Part shown: one piece after another, positions 1 through 12,256 of the stretch
Position numbering within the stretch: position 1 is the first letter of the stretch
How the letters are laid out: every line of letters starts with the position of its first letter
Assembly (NCBI RefSeq): GCF_025602895.1
Contig: NW_026516251.1
Span: forward strand, 62,001-126,000
Length of the DNA: 64,000 nucleotides
DNA from: Polychytrium aggregatum
Lineage: Eukaryota; Chytridiomycota; Chytridiomycetes; Polychytriales
Direction of reading: 5' to 3'
Made by a program: the position numbers and the translations under genes
Notes under the pieces: model-generated
Databases searched by the model: none
The model's input: only the letters and a program-made list of their open reading frames with translations
What the model was told of the DNA's origin: nothing

Positions 1-3000
1 TGGCGCCTCTGTCGTGGGGGCCGCAAAGGACTCGGTCAACGGGCTTCCATGAATCGACTCATTCTTCGAGCGCCTCTTGATGCGGACAATCGTGGTTGTC
101 GTCGTGGTTGGGGTTGGGGTCACGGTTGTGGCTTGGGCCGAGGTCGAGGTCGAGGTCGGCTGGCCTCCTGCAGGTGATGGCGATGGAGGAGCGCTTTCCT
201 GCAGGACCGCTGTCGCGACCAACGTGCTTGTGTCTGATGCAGTCGTTGCCGAAGTCGCGAGCATCGAGGCCGAGGTCGTTCGCTCTATCCTTCCAGGAAC
301 TGCGGTGTTGATCTGTAGCGTCCGTGATTTGTCATCGGCAGACAGCAAGCGATGGGCTGGTGGAGTCTGCTGCGACAGCGGCGGCCCAAAGTCCAGTTCG
401 ACCTGCATCGACGGCCTTATCGAGCCGTCATCTGAGTACAGGTCGTCGAGCTCGCCATCATCATCAGAAAACCCATCCTGGGACATGGCCTCCTCATCGA
501 ACTCGGTCATGCTTCCAATCTCCGAGTCCATGAAAGTCGACGCTTCGTACTCGCACTCCTCGGTGTACCGCGCCAACGCATCCTGATAGTGCGCGCGAAA
601 GTTGAAAGTGCTCATCAGCTCTTTGTCATTGACAAGCGGGTGTAGCAAAAGTTGGGATGCAGTCGGCCGTTGTTCGTGGTCACTGTGGTGTCCAATTTGA
701 TTGCCGAGAAAATAAGCATGAGCAAACAGTCGCCACATGGACAGCGAGTCAGTCCAAGGATGTACCAAGGAGTCGATGGGTGCGAGCGGACCCGACAAGC
801 GGTGCAATGCGAAAGCCGCACGCAGGGTTTTGGAGAAGACCGATTCTCGTCAAAAGTGGCAACGGATGTCTGATCACTTACAGAGTGAAACACTTCTCCA
901 AAAAGTCTTTGGCCTCTGGTGTCAAGTCGTCCGGAACCTCGGGGCTGTTGCCCTTGCCGAGTCGCCACATTGTTTGCATTTCGTCAAGCCGGCCCCAAGG
1001 GTGGTGGCCCGTCAGCATCTCGAGGCACACGCACCCCAGACTCCAGATATCGACCTTGGCCGAGTACCCTTGGCTGCCCGAGACCTTGACCACCTCCGGA
1101 GCCATCCAGAAAACAGAGCCCTGCACAGACATGTGCGAGTTGTAGCGGTAGGCAATCGCACTCTCGTACTTGTCCTTCTTGGAGGTGCCGAAATCGCTGA
1201 TCTTGACCGTTCCGTCGTCGACAACAAGCACTGTTGTAAATTTGCAGAGGCACACCGTCAATACGCGACACTCGGAGAGGTGACTAGGCACGGTTCCGGC
1301 TCCCCTCGGTGCCGCCACTGGCACCGGTCATCTTCTCGAGCCCGCTCAAGCTGCACACACGCAGCAAAGGACGCTTTCGAGTGTCTGTGCCCATGGTATT
1401 GTCCAATACATTCGCCTGTGCCATACTAACCATTTGCTCCCTTGATATCTCGATGGATGATGCGCTGGTCGTGGAGATACTCGATGCCACGCAGAATCTG
1501 GCACGTCAAGAACTGAACCAATGGGACGCTGAATTTGCCGATTTTCGTGAGCAAACTGGCGATCGAGCCGCCCGAGACGTACTCGAGCAAGACATTCATT
1601 TTGTTGTCCCTGATTTCAAAGTCTAGCGCGATATTGACTTGGTCAGCGACGGAATTGTCTGAGGGGGGGGGAGGCCATTTGTGTTCGCTTGGCAAACTCG
1701 AGGAAAAGGAAGGGGCTCGACCTCGACCTCGACCTCGACCCGCTGCATTCTAATGCCGCCAAGTCGATGCATCTCGCATCGGGCGCAATCCGATACAGTG
1801 ATGCATGTAGCGGCCCCACAACCGCGACAGTGTAGGATTTGCAGCATGATATTGGCCCCCGCGTCGAGACCCCCGCACAGATCTATGCCACGACATTGGT
1901 CATCTGGACTCACCAAGATATCGAACGATGTTGACATGGCTCAGTTCCTTCAGAATATTGATTTCCTTGTGCAGGGCGTCCACCATCTTCTGCTGGACCT
2001 TGAGGCGCTGCTCCTCCATGCGATGCCCGGGCTTGGCTTCGCCAAAACCGACACCGAGCTCGACCTGCTTCACAGCCAGCAACTCGCCGGTTTTGGAGTT
2101 GACACCCAAGTAGACGGACCCAAACGAGCCCTTCCCAAGCAGCACACCGAGTGTGTAGGTAATCTGACAATGCGGTGCCGACAGGCGAGCTACCGAGGTC
2201 GACGCCGCCACAGCATGGTCGCTGCCCTTCAGCGATGCGACAATACCCGACGTTGCTGCCGAGCTGACAAGGGTGTGTTGGGATGGCGGCGGCCGCGCTG
2301 GGCTCATGCGCCCTGCTTCAAGCCCTTCGTCGAATGAGTCAGGCTCGGACGTCAGTGGTGATGCAAGGCAGACCGATGTGGCACTAGACGATGTGGCCCA
2401 GCTCTCGGTGCTCGGATTGCGCTCGCGCGCAGGTGGATTGTGCACAGACTTTGCCTCTCGCAGCCGGGAGCTGGAGTACCGTGGCGAGAGCTGGGGGCTC
2501 GATCGTTGATGGAGTAGACCCTTGGAAGGCTCAAGGTTTGTGGCAGCTGAGGCGCTGGATGGGTGAGTAGCGAACTGCTGTGGCTGCTGGGATGCGCGCT
2601 TGACGGGAGAGAGAACGGTTCGAGAGTATCGCCAAGCCGTGGTGCGAGGAGCGCTGACAGTGAGCTGCACTGCATCGGAGGTTGTTTGGGTGCTTGGTGT
2701 CTCTTGCGAGTGCGGCAGTGAGTTGACTGACACGAGGTCATGTGCAGATAGTAGTGGTGGAGATGGCTCCGACGGAAGCAACTGCACCTCGGTGGAGAGC
2801 GAAACAGACTGAGCGGGCGCAAGTGTGGTTGTAGGTGCGGGCGCAGGAGCCTGGAGAGATCTAGGTGCTGGCTGGAGGGTTTCCATGGATGAGGGTGCTG
2901 CCAAAACATGCGGCAAATCGACCGAGGGAGATGTGTAAGGCGATCGTGGGCGAGGCTCCGACAAAGGCGTCGCATCCGTGAGTTTGCTGTCGACCAAGCC

Positions 3001-6000
3001 CGAGTCCGGCGCGACGGCTGTCTTGGGCGGCTGTCTTCTTTGAGAACTCTTTCGGCCGATTGGAGGAAGCGGCGAAGCTAAGCCGGACGGTGCCGGCTCA
3101 TCGTTGTGAGAGATGCGGCTGAGGCGAGACAGCCGCATGACAAGCTGCTCCTGGGTCGTGCGGGTGTGGTACTTGTTGACCACGGTATCCTCGATCATGT
3201 CTTTGGGGCGCTCTAGGAGTGTGCTCTCATGGCTGTGAGTCGGTGACTGAGGAGGGCGTCCCTCGGGGCTTTGACTGGACTCGACGCCTTGCGACACATC
3301 GCCTTCGCGCTTGAGGGATGGGAAGTAGATCTCCAGCTGATGCAGAATGTGTTCACTAGGCGGCCGCTCGCCAAAGTAGGCCGGCTCTTCGTATTTGCGA
3401 GATGGTGCAGTGAAGGCCCGGTGGACCGGCGCTTGGGCCGAATCGGGCGGACTCGACACATCCGTGCGCAGATTTGATCGCCGGAGAGGCGAGCGGATGC
3501 TGGCGGCCGTCGCATTCACAGAGGCACCGGGCGATTTGATGCTAAAGTGACGAGAGATTTTGGTCCTGGAAAGGGCTTTGGCGGCTGGAGAGGCAATGGT
3601 GCCCGACTCATCCAGAGTAGCGTCGAACGGATGTGGGCGCAGCCTCGTTGCAGCCGAGACGGAGGCGGGCAGCGACTCTGGATTTGCAACAGGGCCTGGA
3701 TGTGTGAGTGCAGCAGAGAATTCAGAGACCGGCGGGCTTTGAGCTCCGTTTCTTGGGCCAACGGACGGTGGCTGGGCGGCGGAAGCCGGCTGGGAGTCGT
3801 CCTTCGAGGGCACAGGCGGAGCGCCGGCAGGATGGTTTGGGACAGACGAGCTCATCGGAAGCGACGGGTCCTTGATCTGGAACCGAACTGGAACGACGGC
3901 CTGGCGGATCTCTGACTTTTGCGGTCTGATGGGGACGGTGATTGCTTTCTGAGGTACGGCCTTGGGTACAAGCGCATCCGTTCCGAAAAAGTCGGCGAGC
4001 GATTTGGATGCGTTGTGGGAGACCTTTCTGGGTCGTGCAGCCGAGGCTTGAAGAGGGTCGACGAGGGCGTTGGCAGGCAGCGACGGCTTTGTGGGCGAGC
4101 CGGGCTCGGTGGTGATGGGATGGATATTCTTTCGGAGGATCAGCGATGCGGCCTTTTTGTGGGACTTGCAGCGGGCGACGAGCTCCGAGTCGTCGAGATA
4201 GCGCACTGGAACAGGACCCGGGAGGGAGGGGGTGCAGGACAGGGTGCGCCGACGGGGATTCGAGCGGGAGGATGCAATGCAATGCGATGCGACAGGTTAG
4301 ACGGATGCGACGGATGCAACAGGCACGACAGGCTCGATGCAGCCGGGGATGGATGCAGGCCGGGCGAATCGAATGCCCTGACGATCACCAAGACAGAAAA
4401 ACAGACGGCAACAGCGCACTGTCGGGCTGTCCGCCCAACGGCGAGCGCAGCCGGCGCCGCAGCGGCGCGGTAGCACAACGCCGCTGTCCAGGCAGCCGCC
4501 ATGAAAATGCCACAGGCCCCCACAGGCCCCACAGGCCGCTCAGTCCACACAGGAGGACGGCTCGCTCTGCCTGCTGCTGCTCACCTTCGCTGAGCTTGCC
4601 CGACGGATCCGTCAGATAGACCCCAAAGTACTCTTCCTCGCTCCTGGAGATGTTAAACTCGTTGAGGATGCGGATGCGGATCTCGCTGGCGTGGCCGCAG
4701 TCGCGCAGATTGATTGCCAGCGTGCGCTGGTTCGGACCAGTTACCCGGACTTCGTCCTGGCCGCCCAGCCAAATCCATCACCATCCCCACCAGGGCAGAA
4801 GCAGAGGCCGTGTGTTAGTGTCGGGACTATTGTTAAGCTCTTTCGTCAGGGCTGTTGTTGTTGTTGTTGCTGTGTTCTGGGATCAGGGCCCCCTTAATCC
4901 CACCAGGTCCTGGCCATATCTCTGTGGCGACATAATGCTGTCTGCCCGGCTCGGGTACTCACCTCTCCAAGACGGTCGTCCTGCAGCGCCGTGACGGTTC
5001 CCGGTCGGAGGTGTGAGTGTTAGAATGTGTGAGTGCTCGGAAGTGTGAGTGCTCGGAAGTGTGCTGGAACACAAATCCCCAAATGCAGCTTGGGACTGTG
5101 GCGGACCAGCCGACGAGGGAAGCAGCCGCATTCTGATCTCGATATCAATGCAAATGTTGATGCCGATGTCGATGCCATGCCGATGCCATCGAATACCTTC
5201 AGCCCGGATCCCCCCCGCCTAACGCCCTGCCTTCTTCATCCCCGTATACACCGCAGCTTCTCCCTCCCTCCCCCAACACCACCCGATCCAAAACCTTACC
5301 TGGGAGCAGACTCGGCTCTTGTTGTGCATAAGCTTGTGGGTGAACCGCTCGAGAAAGGACGGCGCTGATGCCGCCTCGACAGGATCTGGTCCTGGGGTCG
5401 CTGCGCTGCACGCGCTTGTTGGGGTCGTTGATGCCATTGTGCCTTCGTATCCGAAAAAGTCAAAGATATCGGGGCTCTTGGAGGACGGCGACGTCTTCTT
5501 GCTGGTCCTGGTGAAAGACATGCCGTCGTTGCGCTTGGCCGACGACGATCGCGGCATGATGCCGGCCAGGGGACTGACGCCGGGCCCGCTCCCGGCGAGA
5601 TCGATGGATCGTCCCGACCTGCTAAAGGCGTATGACGCCGGAGCAGCATCTGGTGCTGGAGCAGGGCCGGCCTTGGAGATTTCTTCGGCAGCGGCAGGCG
5701 ACGGGATCGCTCCGGGGGCGGTGGCCCCTCGTCGATGGATCGCCAAGCGGGGCAGGGGATTGCGATTATGACGGCCCAGCTGGATCGGCCGCACCGATGG
5801 AGGGGCATAGATCGGCCCGTCCGTTGGCCGGAGAGCGTCGAGCTGGCCTTCGGTGGCAAGCGATGTCGAGGGAGAGATCGATGGCGGCCCCGAGTAGATT
5901 GAGGGTGCAGAGTAGACCGAGGGCGAGGCGCCGGTATAGATCGCTGGCGAGGATGCCGAGCAAAGGAATGGGGCCGAGTGGCTCGCAGAAAGATTGACGC

Positions 6001-6772
6001 CGGCGTGGGTCGTGGTGAAGCCGGCAGCATTATGATGGCTTAGGGAGGGGTTGGCATTCGGGTAGCTCGCCAGGAGACTGACGTTTGGATGGCTGGGTCG
6101 TCGCGGGACTAGCAGCGAGGCAAATCCGCTGGTCGAGCCGACAGGTGTGGGAGGATCGAAAGGCAAGCTTGGTCGGCGTGCTCCCCCGGCGCTGGGGCGA
6201 ACGGCAGCTGGGATCTGGAAGCCGTCGGCGATTGGGGTGAGTGGTTGCGCCGAGCGAGGCCGCTGGAGCTCTTTGGCATGGGCGACCGGGGGGTATTCCG
6301 CCAGTCCGGGCGCATCAGCATGCTTGCCGAGAGCAGGCCCTGGCTGGTCGACGACGAAGGTCCTTGTCGGGCGAACATCAGGGGCCATCTCCAACCCGTA
6401 GTCCTGCTTCAGGTTGCGCACAGCCTTCATGAAGCGCACAATGTCGGCGGTCGAGACCCTGCCCTCGCAGAGCTCCTTGACATCCGAGTACGACAGATCA
6501 ACGAGCACCCGGCCGTCAATGTCATACTCGAGCAAAATGGGCACAAACGGAGAAGCCAGCCCGACGTCGCTGATCCAGTTCTCGACCTGCTGGACGGACC
6601 ATTGCAGCAGCATCTCTCCGAGCGGGATCTCTCGCTGGAGGTCGTCGGTGCTGAGGGGGCCCCGTGGCGAGGCCGAGGCCGATGCTGATGCTGATGCTGA
6701 TGCTGATGCTGACGGTTGTGTGCTAGCGTCGATCCAGTCTGCACTGGTATTGATCCGGAGCGAAGGGTGCAT
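1..6772 (-). CDS. STE11: Ste11-type MAP kinase kinase kinase (SAM + Ras-binding-like + kinase), 3' end off window
   Basis: A MAPKKK acting at the top of a MAPK cascade (mating, stress or cell-wall signalling). Exons read on the minus strand: 6772-5300, 4980-4963 (18 nt, tentative), 4756-4585, 4205-1914, 1658-1431, 1230-882 and 682 to the edge; all splice phases agree. The first exon has a Ser-Ala repeat and then a SAM domain (about residues 55-122, core LLQWSVQQVENWISDVG). Exons 2-4 give a Ras-binding-like segment ending ELVARCKSHKKAASLILRK, as in Ste11. About 700 disordered Ser/Pro-rich residues follow. The kinase has GKGSFGSVYLG, AVKQVE, EYVSGGS, HRDIKGAN, ISDFG and WMAPEV, closest to Ste11/Bck1 MEKKs. 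The tail after the kinase is acidic, then Ser/Thr/Pro-rich, and leaves the window without a stop. ATG 6772 is chosen because upstream codons read like UTR. The SAM plus Ras-binding layout favours Ste11 over Bck1. Confidence 0.88.
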
Positions 6773-7260
6773 GGCGTTGCTGACCTGACGACGAAAGCAA
6801 TCAACAGAACCGATCGAGCGGACTCGATGGGGGCAAAGGCGGACAGCAGCAGATGCAAAAAGTAGTGGAGGGAGGAAACGAATGAAAGAAGAAAGGCAAA
6901 CAAGCCGATGAGAGGGCAGGTGCTTGCGAGAGGAAGTGTGCTTGTGGGAGAGCAGATGTCGGCCAGAGGGATACCCCGCTGCGAGTAAATACCAGAGGCG
7001 ATGCGAGAGGGTTGATCCAAGCAAGACAGCGAAAGGAGTGCTCAAATGGCCGAGGCAGCTGAGGTAAACACTGGCAGACAAGCAGTGAACGGGAGGCAGA
7101 TGCAAGGGAGACGGCGGCGGGGAGGGGGCGGGGAAAGGAAGATCTGCGGTGTGGGAAGCAGAGATCCCAAGGCGAGCCCGCGGGACCAGATTGGACCAGA
7201 TTGGACCAGATCGGACCGAGATCGCAGACGAACGACCCGAGTCGATATCGGGGGGGGGGC

Positions 7261-7319
7261 GGAATGCCGAGGGAATGCCGAGGGAATGCCGAGGGAATGC
7301 AGAGGGAGTGCAGAGGGAA
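7261..7319. repeat. 11-bp tandem repeat (GGAATGCCGAG), about 5 copies
   Basis: Visible head-to-tail copies of GGAATGCCGAG that decay to GGGAGTGCAGA at the right end. It lies in the upstream region of the MAPKKK gene. Confidence 0.8.
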
Positions 7320-7680
7320 CGATGGTGGCGACAGAATCAGGCCGGGTGGGAGTCCGCTGATCGGCGGACCCCAGCCAGATGCAAACGAAGAGCGATACGA
7401 CTGTCGGAAATTGCCCGGGAATGATCTCAAATAACAACTTGTGTGTTTTCAAGTAACGATTTGGGTGTGTTTTCAAGTAACGACGTGAGTGTGTCTCCAG
7501 GGAAGTGCCCGAGCGAGCCCAAGCACAATCCCACCAGAGTCCAGCAGGGCTCATCAGATGTGCATGGTCGTCGGCGGTGTCGACGGATCAATCGCCGTGG
7601 GAAGCGCCGATGGCCGATGGGCGATATTGTGTCTGGGTGCCGACGGCGATTCTCAGCGCCAACGATTCTATCAGCGATAT

Positions 7681-7800
7681 CACATTCTCATATGCAATAT
7701 CACATTCTCATATGCAATATCGCATTCTCATATGCAATATCGCATTCTCATATGCAATTTCACATTCCCGTTTGCAATATCGCATTCCCGTTTGCAATAT
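7681..7800. repeat. 20-bp tandem repeat, six copies
   Basis: Exactly six head-to-tail units of the form CRCATTCTCATATGCAATAT. The last two units carry CCCGTT in place of CTCATA. Each of the first four units contains the palindrome CATATG. The array lies between two divergent promoters, so a regulatory effect is possible but not shown. Confidence 0.85.
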
Positions 7801-8256
7801 GATAATATCGCCCCCCAATTCCATCCCCTGCCCCCCACCACGTTTTTTGGGGATCGCCGCCATTGTGCCGCCCGCACGCTCGGCAAAGCCTGTTCGGCAC
7901 GGCTTCCTGTTTCGGGATCTTGTGCGCCCCCACGCCCGCAGGTCTCAGCGAGGAGTGGCAATCCCACCCGCGAAAAAAGAAAACCTCGTCGGCCGTGATC
8001 ATCGCATTGCTCTTCTGCAGACGCCATCCAGCGGGCATCATCCAGCGGGCTCAATCCTGCGGGCATCATCCTGTGGCCTCCCTGTCTGCTCCCCTGCCTG
8101 CTCTTCGGAGGCATCGCACGCATCTGCCCTCCCTGCCCCTCTGCTGCCCTCCGTCAAGCCTGTGATCCAAACCCCCAGCGTTATTCTCGCCCTCGACTCC
8201 ATCGTGGCCGCATTCCTTTACACCATCCCCGTCTGGCTGAACCCTCTCGGCTCTCC

Positions 8257-10671
8257 ATGACCTCATTGCCGTCGACTCTGGCCCTGGCCCTGGCCTCGCT
8301 GCGTTCCTCTTGGTCGACTGCCCTCTCGGCATCGCCCTCGATCGCCGCCCATGTCCTCCCGCCGCGCCCGTTAGCAAAATCCTCGTCGAGTTCGCCAGAC
8401 CCAAAGCCAGGCCCAAAGCCAGACCCAAAGCCAGGCCCGAGTCCAAACCCAGACCCTGCCCTTGCCGCTGCTGCATCGCCCGAGGACAACCCGGATCGCC
8501 AGCTCGACCAGACCCTGGCATCGCAGATCCCTTCGTCTCCTCCGCCGTCGTCGGCGCCATCGGCTCCGTCGCCTCCGTCCCGCACCCCGCCGCCATCGGC
8601 AAAATATCCCTGGGCCCACGAAGGATTCATTTCTCACGCCCATTACCGGGTGCCCAAGTACCCGATTGTACTGTGCCACGGTATGGATCGCAGCCGGTGC
8701 TCGCCGAGACCGAATCTGCGTTGGCCTACATTGGGCGGAATCGCATTGAATCGCATTGAATTGCACTGCATTGCTCGCTTGCTTGGCGCACCTGTTCTTT
8801 GCTTTGCTGCAATGGGTGCTCTCATGCACGCCATTCGCTCCATAGCGAGGTCCGTTCGCCCGTCCTCGCTGCTTCATGACTCTCATCCATGAGCGCACCA
8901 CACCCCTCCCTCGTCTCTGGCTCGATGAGCTTGCGTTTCTGCGTGCCACTGTCCTGCTCGGACAGACGCATTCGCTGCGAGGGCCACACCGCCGCATCTT
9001 GATCCCTGTTTACTGCTGCTGCTACACTCCAGTGGCACCGCTCCAATGGCACCACTCCATTACCACTTCTCCACTATTTAATAGCCTACATCGATCACAG
9101 CGCCTTCCCTCCCGCCGCGGGGCTCCGAATCAGGGCTCGAAGCGTCGTTAGCAGCAATCGCGCCATGGAGCAGAAGGATGCCTCGGTAAATCACCGGCCC
9201 GCTCTGGTCGTTACCAGCCTGTCCGTGCATCCGTCTGGCCCGAGCGGTGCTTCAGTGCCGTCCCTACTCCGAATGCAGGGTTCAGGATAAATCGGCCAAG
9301 AACCTGTTTGGGCCAAGACTGCCTTCGTGCCGATGCGATCTCGACGCTGCCCTCGATTCGTCCTCGCCCCGGGATCCCTCCGATCCTACTTGCTTTCCGA
9401 CCCTACTTGTTTTTCGATCCTGTCTGTTCCTCAGCCGATTTCCGCCGTGCGTTCGGAGTGCCCTTTTTACCGGCCATTTCTTCCTGACAACATCCTCGGG
9501 ATCCACCTCCCTCTGTTTGATCTTTTTCCTGTGCTGCTGGATTGCCTTGCGATCTGCGCTTCGTACTTTGCCGCTGCCCAGATCCACCAGCCAAGTCACT
9601 CACGGCCTGTGTTTTCTGTCGCTAGGTCTCTTTGGCTTTGACAAGCTCGGCCCCGAGTCAATTCCGTTCCTGCAGATCCGATATTGGCGAGGCATAGCCG
9701 ATGCCTTGCACGACTTGGGCTGCGAGGTCCACATCACACGGGTCCCAACCGTCGGTGCCATCCGAAACCGTGCCCACGAGCTGAAACGGTTCCTGGAGAC
9801 TAACATGAATGGCAGGCGCGTCAATCTGATCGCCCACTCGATGGTACGCCCATATCCACGTCGATTCGAGTGCATTCGCTTGCTGCATCGCAGCTCGCTC
9901 TGGAAAGGGCCTTGCTCCTCGTTGTTGGTTTGCGCTGGTACCGCCGGCCCCACCACAAACCACCTCTCGCATCGCATGCGTGGCTTCGTCTCACCGGTCG
10001 CTGCTCTTCTTCCATGACGAACACTTCAGGGCGGGCTCGACTGTCGCTATCTGATCACCCATCTGTCCTCGACCCAATATTCGGTCGAGTCCCTGACGAC
10101 CATCGCTACACCACACCGCGGCTCTGCATTCATGGACTGGTGTCGGGACTCGTTCGGCGTCGGTGCCCACGATCCCATCCCACCCGACTGCGCCGTCTCG
10201 GAGGCGCTCTTTGGAGTCAAGCTGCCCGGCGACGTCTCTTCCAGCTACACATCTCCTGACGCCCTCTGCCAAGACACGCTGCAGCCCAACCACTCACTCG
10301 TAGATGCCAAGTTAGTGGTCTCGGCAACCACACATCCCGTCATCAAGTACATCATGTCGCCGCTTGACGCCCCCGCCTTTGGGAACCTGACTCGGGACTA
10401 CTGCCGCATCTTCAATCTCGCCACACCCGATCGCGATTCGGTGCGATACTTTTCTTATGCGGCCGTCACGAACGTCAGCAAGCTGGCCCCGCTTTATTTC
10501 TCGCACCAGATCCTCAACAAGATGGAGGGCGTCAACGATGGCCTCGTCAGCCTCGATAGCGCAAAGTGGGGCGAGTTTATGGGTGCGGTCGACTGCGACC
10601 ACTGGGAGCTTATCCCGCCCAAGGTATGCGTCGAGGCTTTCGCTACCTGGATCCGTAAGGCTCGATACTAG
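8257..10671 (+). CDS. TGL2: Tgl2-like triacylglycerol lipase (alpha/beta hydrolase)
   Basis: Predicted to hydrolyse acylglycerols, like mitochondrial Tgl2 of yeast. Three exons, 8257-8680, 9626-9843 and 10030-10671, close in frame to 427 aa. The N-terminus is hydrophobic/Ser-rich and acid-poor, consistent with mitochondrial import, followed by a Pro-rich linker. The hydrolase starts at YPIVLCHGLFGFDKLG (oxyanion-hole HG). The nucleophile elbow is AHSMGG with Ser213, split by intron 2 right after the Met codon. Asp384 (in VNDGLVSL) and His405 (in DCDHWE) complete the triad, in the spacing of Pseudomonas-type lipases. Intron 1 is unusually long (945 bp) and could hide a further small exon. The family call is firm; the mitochondrial location is an inference. 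Confidence 0.88.
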
Positions 10672-11420
10672 TAGAGCTGCGCGAACGAAAGGAGATGACG
10701 CTGCACAGGCTTCTCTATTGTTCTATGTTCGCGGTGTATCGCTCGTATTGCTGCCATGTCCTTGTTGCGAGGAATCGTTGGTGCATGCACTAAAGACTGC
10801 CCATCGTTTCCTCTCCCACGCTCGTACTAGATCCGCGGTCTGTCATCCAGTTTTGGTATCAAGCGTGGCACGGCCTTCAATTCGATCGAGTTCTATCTGC
10901 AAGTCGTCAGCAACCTGGCCGAGAACGAATGCTGACACCGAGCTGAGCTCAATCTCCATCCGTCAACATCCGAGACTGCTGCCGCGAGTTTGGCTGCTGT
11001 CTCGGGTCGCCAATGCTGCCCAGATCGCCTGCTCCTACTTGTGTCTTTTCGGGCCCGCTCTCTCCCGCCCCCCCCCATCCGCAAATCGAATATTTTGGAA
11101 CCCTCCCGCCTCGGTTCTCGCCCCCCCCCACCACTCCTTCCCCCACTTTGCTACTATAATTTATACATTTTGGAGTGCCTCTCTCTGCTGGATTTGATCG
11201 GAGCCGTGAGCAGTTATCCCTTGTCCCTCCGTCCTGTGATCTCCAGATTCCGCCCTTGACCCTTCCCGCCCTCCCTTATCCCCTCCGATCCCCAGCGTCC
11301 ATGTCTACTTCTATATGGCTGCCCAAGGCTCCCTCGGCATCCCCTCTCTACCCAGCGGCTCGCCCACTCCCACTTCCACTTCCACTTCCACACCCTCGCC
11401 GCGTTAAGTTACAGCCAATC
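10672..11420. other. Intergenic: lipase 3' flank
   Basis: No gene recognised. The stretch is pyrimidine-rich in places (C-runs near 11070 and 11130) and ends in CT-rich DNA next to the MITE. Open frames here lack recognisable domains. Confidence 0.4.
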
Positions 11421-11560
11421 CAATAAAAAGCAGGTTTTGGTCATTGAACAAATGTGTTGTTGCCTCAACACATCGCGCTGGCCATGACCATTCAGTGATA
11501 CGTTTCTGGAACTGAATCAAGGACGCTTTCTCCCAAGCGACTGTCCCGTTTCTCTCTGGA
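11421..11560 (+). mobile_element. MITE related to the Fanzor transposon, about 140 bp
   Basis: The left 80 bp align with the left end of the transposon at 12182: both start CAATAAAAA and both end GCTGGCCATGACCATTC, which in the full element contains the transposase start codon. The MITE lacks the GGGACACC part of the left end. Its right end, CTGTCCCGTTTCTCTCTGGATC, matches the transposon right end TTGTCCCGTTTTTTTCTGAA. The interior is deleted, so this is a non-autonomous derivative keeping both ends, 0.6 kb upstream of the full element and in the same orientation. Exact termini and target duplication are unresolved. Confidence 0.75.
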
Positions 11561-12181
11561 TCGAATGTATTTGATGCCTTTCACCACCATCACCACCACC
11601 ATCACCACTACCACCACGAACGAATCATACGATCTGTCGTAAACTTAGAGGTGACCCCGTCTTCCTCTCCTTGGCCCTTCCCTCCTCCCACATCTTCTCC
11701 ATACCACGCTGGAAAAAAACAACATTCCTTCAATATTGCTTGTCAAAGTATTGTGGCAGACCTGTGAAGTGGGAGGGTCGATGCATATGGCAGAGTATGT
11801 GACAGTGCAGGGAGCAGTCTTGGCTTGAAGAACAGGCCGAGCAGGGAAACGCCTCTGCATCCTATTTCATGGCCCGGCTCCTCCAGGTCCATCTTGACCT
11901 TCATGGTGCAGATCATCACACCACCAGCAGAGTCTGACTGATCCTCTCCCCCAACTCACCAGCATCCAGGGACCACCTCCATTCTCACTCGATCTCCACC
12001 AGACCTCTGTCGACTCACCTGCACAACCAACACGGACTCTGTCCAACTCCAACAACCATGTAGTACATCTACCGAGATATCCCGCTGCTGCTGGAAGGCG
12101 CATGGCCCGTGCTTCAGACCGTTCCTCCCCGCCAAGTATGCCAGTAATCTTGCTGGTGTCAGGCCCTCATTAAGAGCGATC
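11561..12181. other. Spacer between MITE and transposon
   Basis: Contains a CAC/CAT-rich microsatellite (about 11583-11620) and CCA-rich DNA. No supported gene; the short frames on the minus strand lack homology signals I can recognise. Confidence 0.4.
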
Positions 12182-12199
12182 CAATAAAAAACGGGACAC
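12182..12199 (+). repeat. Left terminal inverted repeat of Fanzor transposon
   Basis: CAATAAAAAACGGGACAC; it pairs with the reverse complement of 15883-15903 over the core AAAAACGGGACA. The next bases (CCAGGTTTTTGACC) recur inverted in short relics elsewhere in the window. Confidence 0.7.
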
Positions 12200-12256
12200 C
12201 CAGGTTTTTGACCATTCATCGAATATTTTGTTACCCAAAACCATCGCGCGCTGGCC

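Larger units (their letters stand above)
6773..8256. other. Divergent intergenic region, MAPKKK / lipase, rich in tandem repeats
   Basis: About 1.5 kb between the starts of two divergent genes. It holds pyrimidine-rich runs next to the MAPKKK start, an 11-bp repeat (7261-7319), two or three imperfect copies of a roughly 23-bp unit around 7438-7500 containing TTTTCAAGTAACGA, and six 20-bp repeats (7681-7800). The open frames crossing it are compositionally biased, and I see no convincing gene. Confidence 0.5.

Noticed and set aside
7681-7800. Regular 20-bp repeats considered as a CRISPR array
   Set aside because: Units are directly adjacent with no spacers, and the setting is a eukaryotic promoter region.
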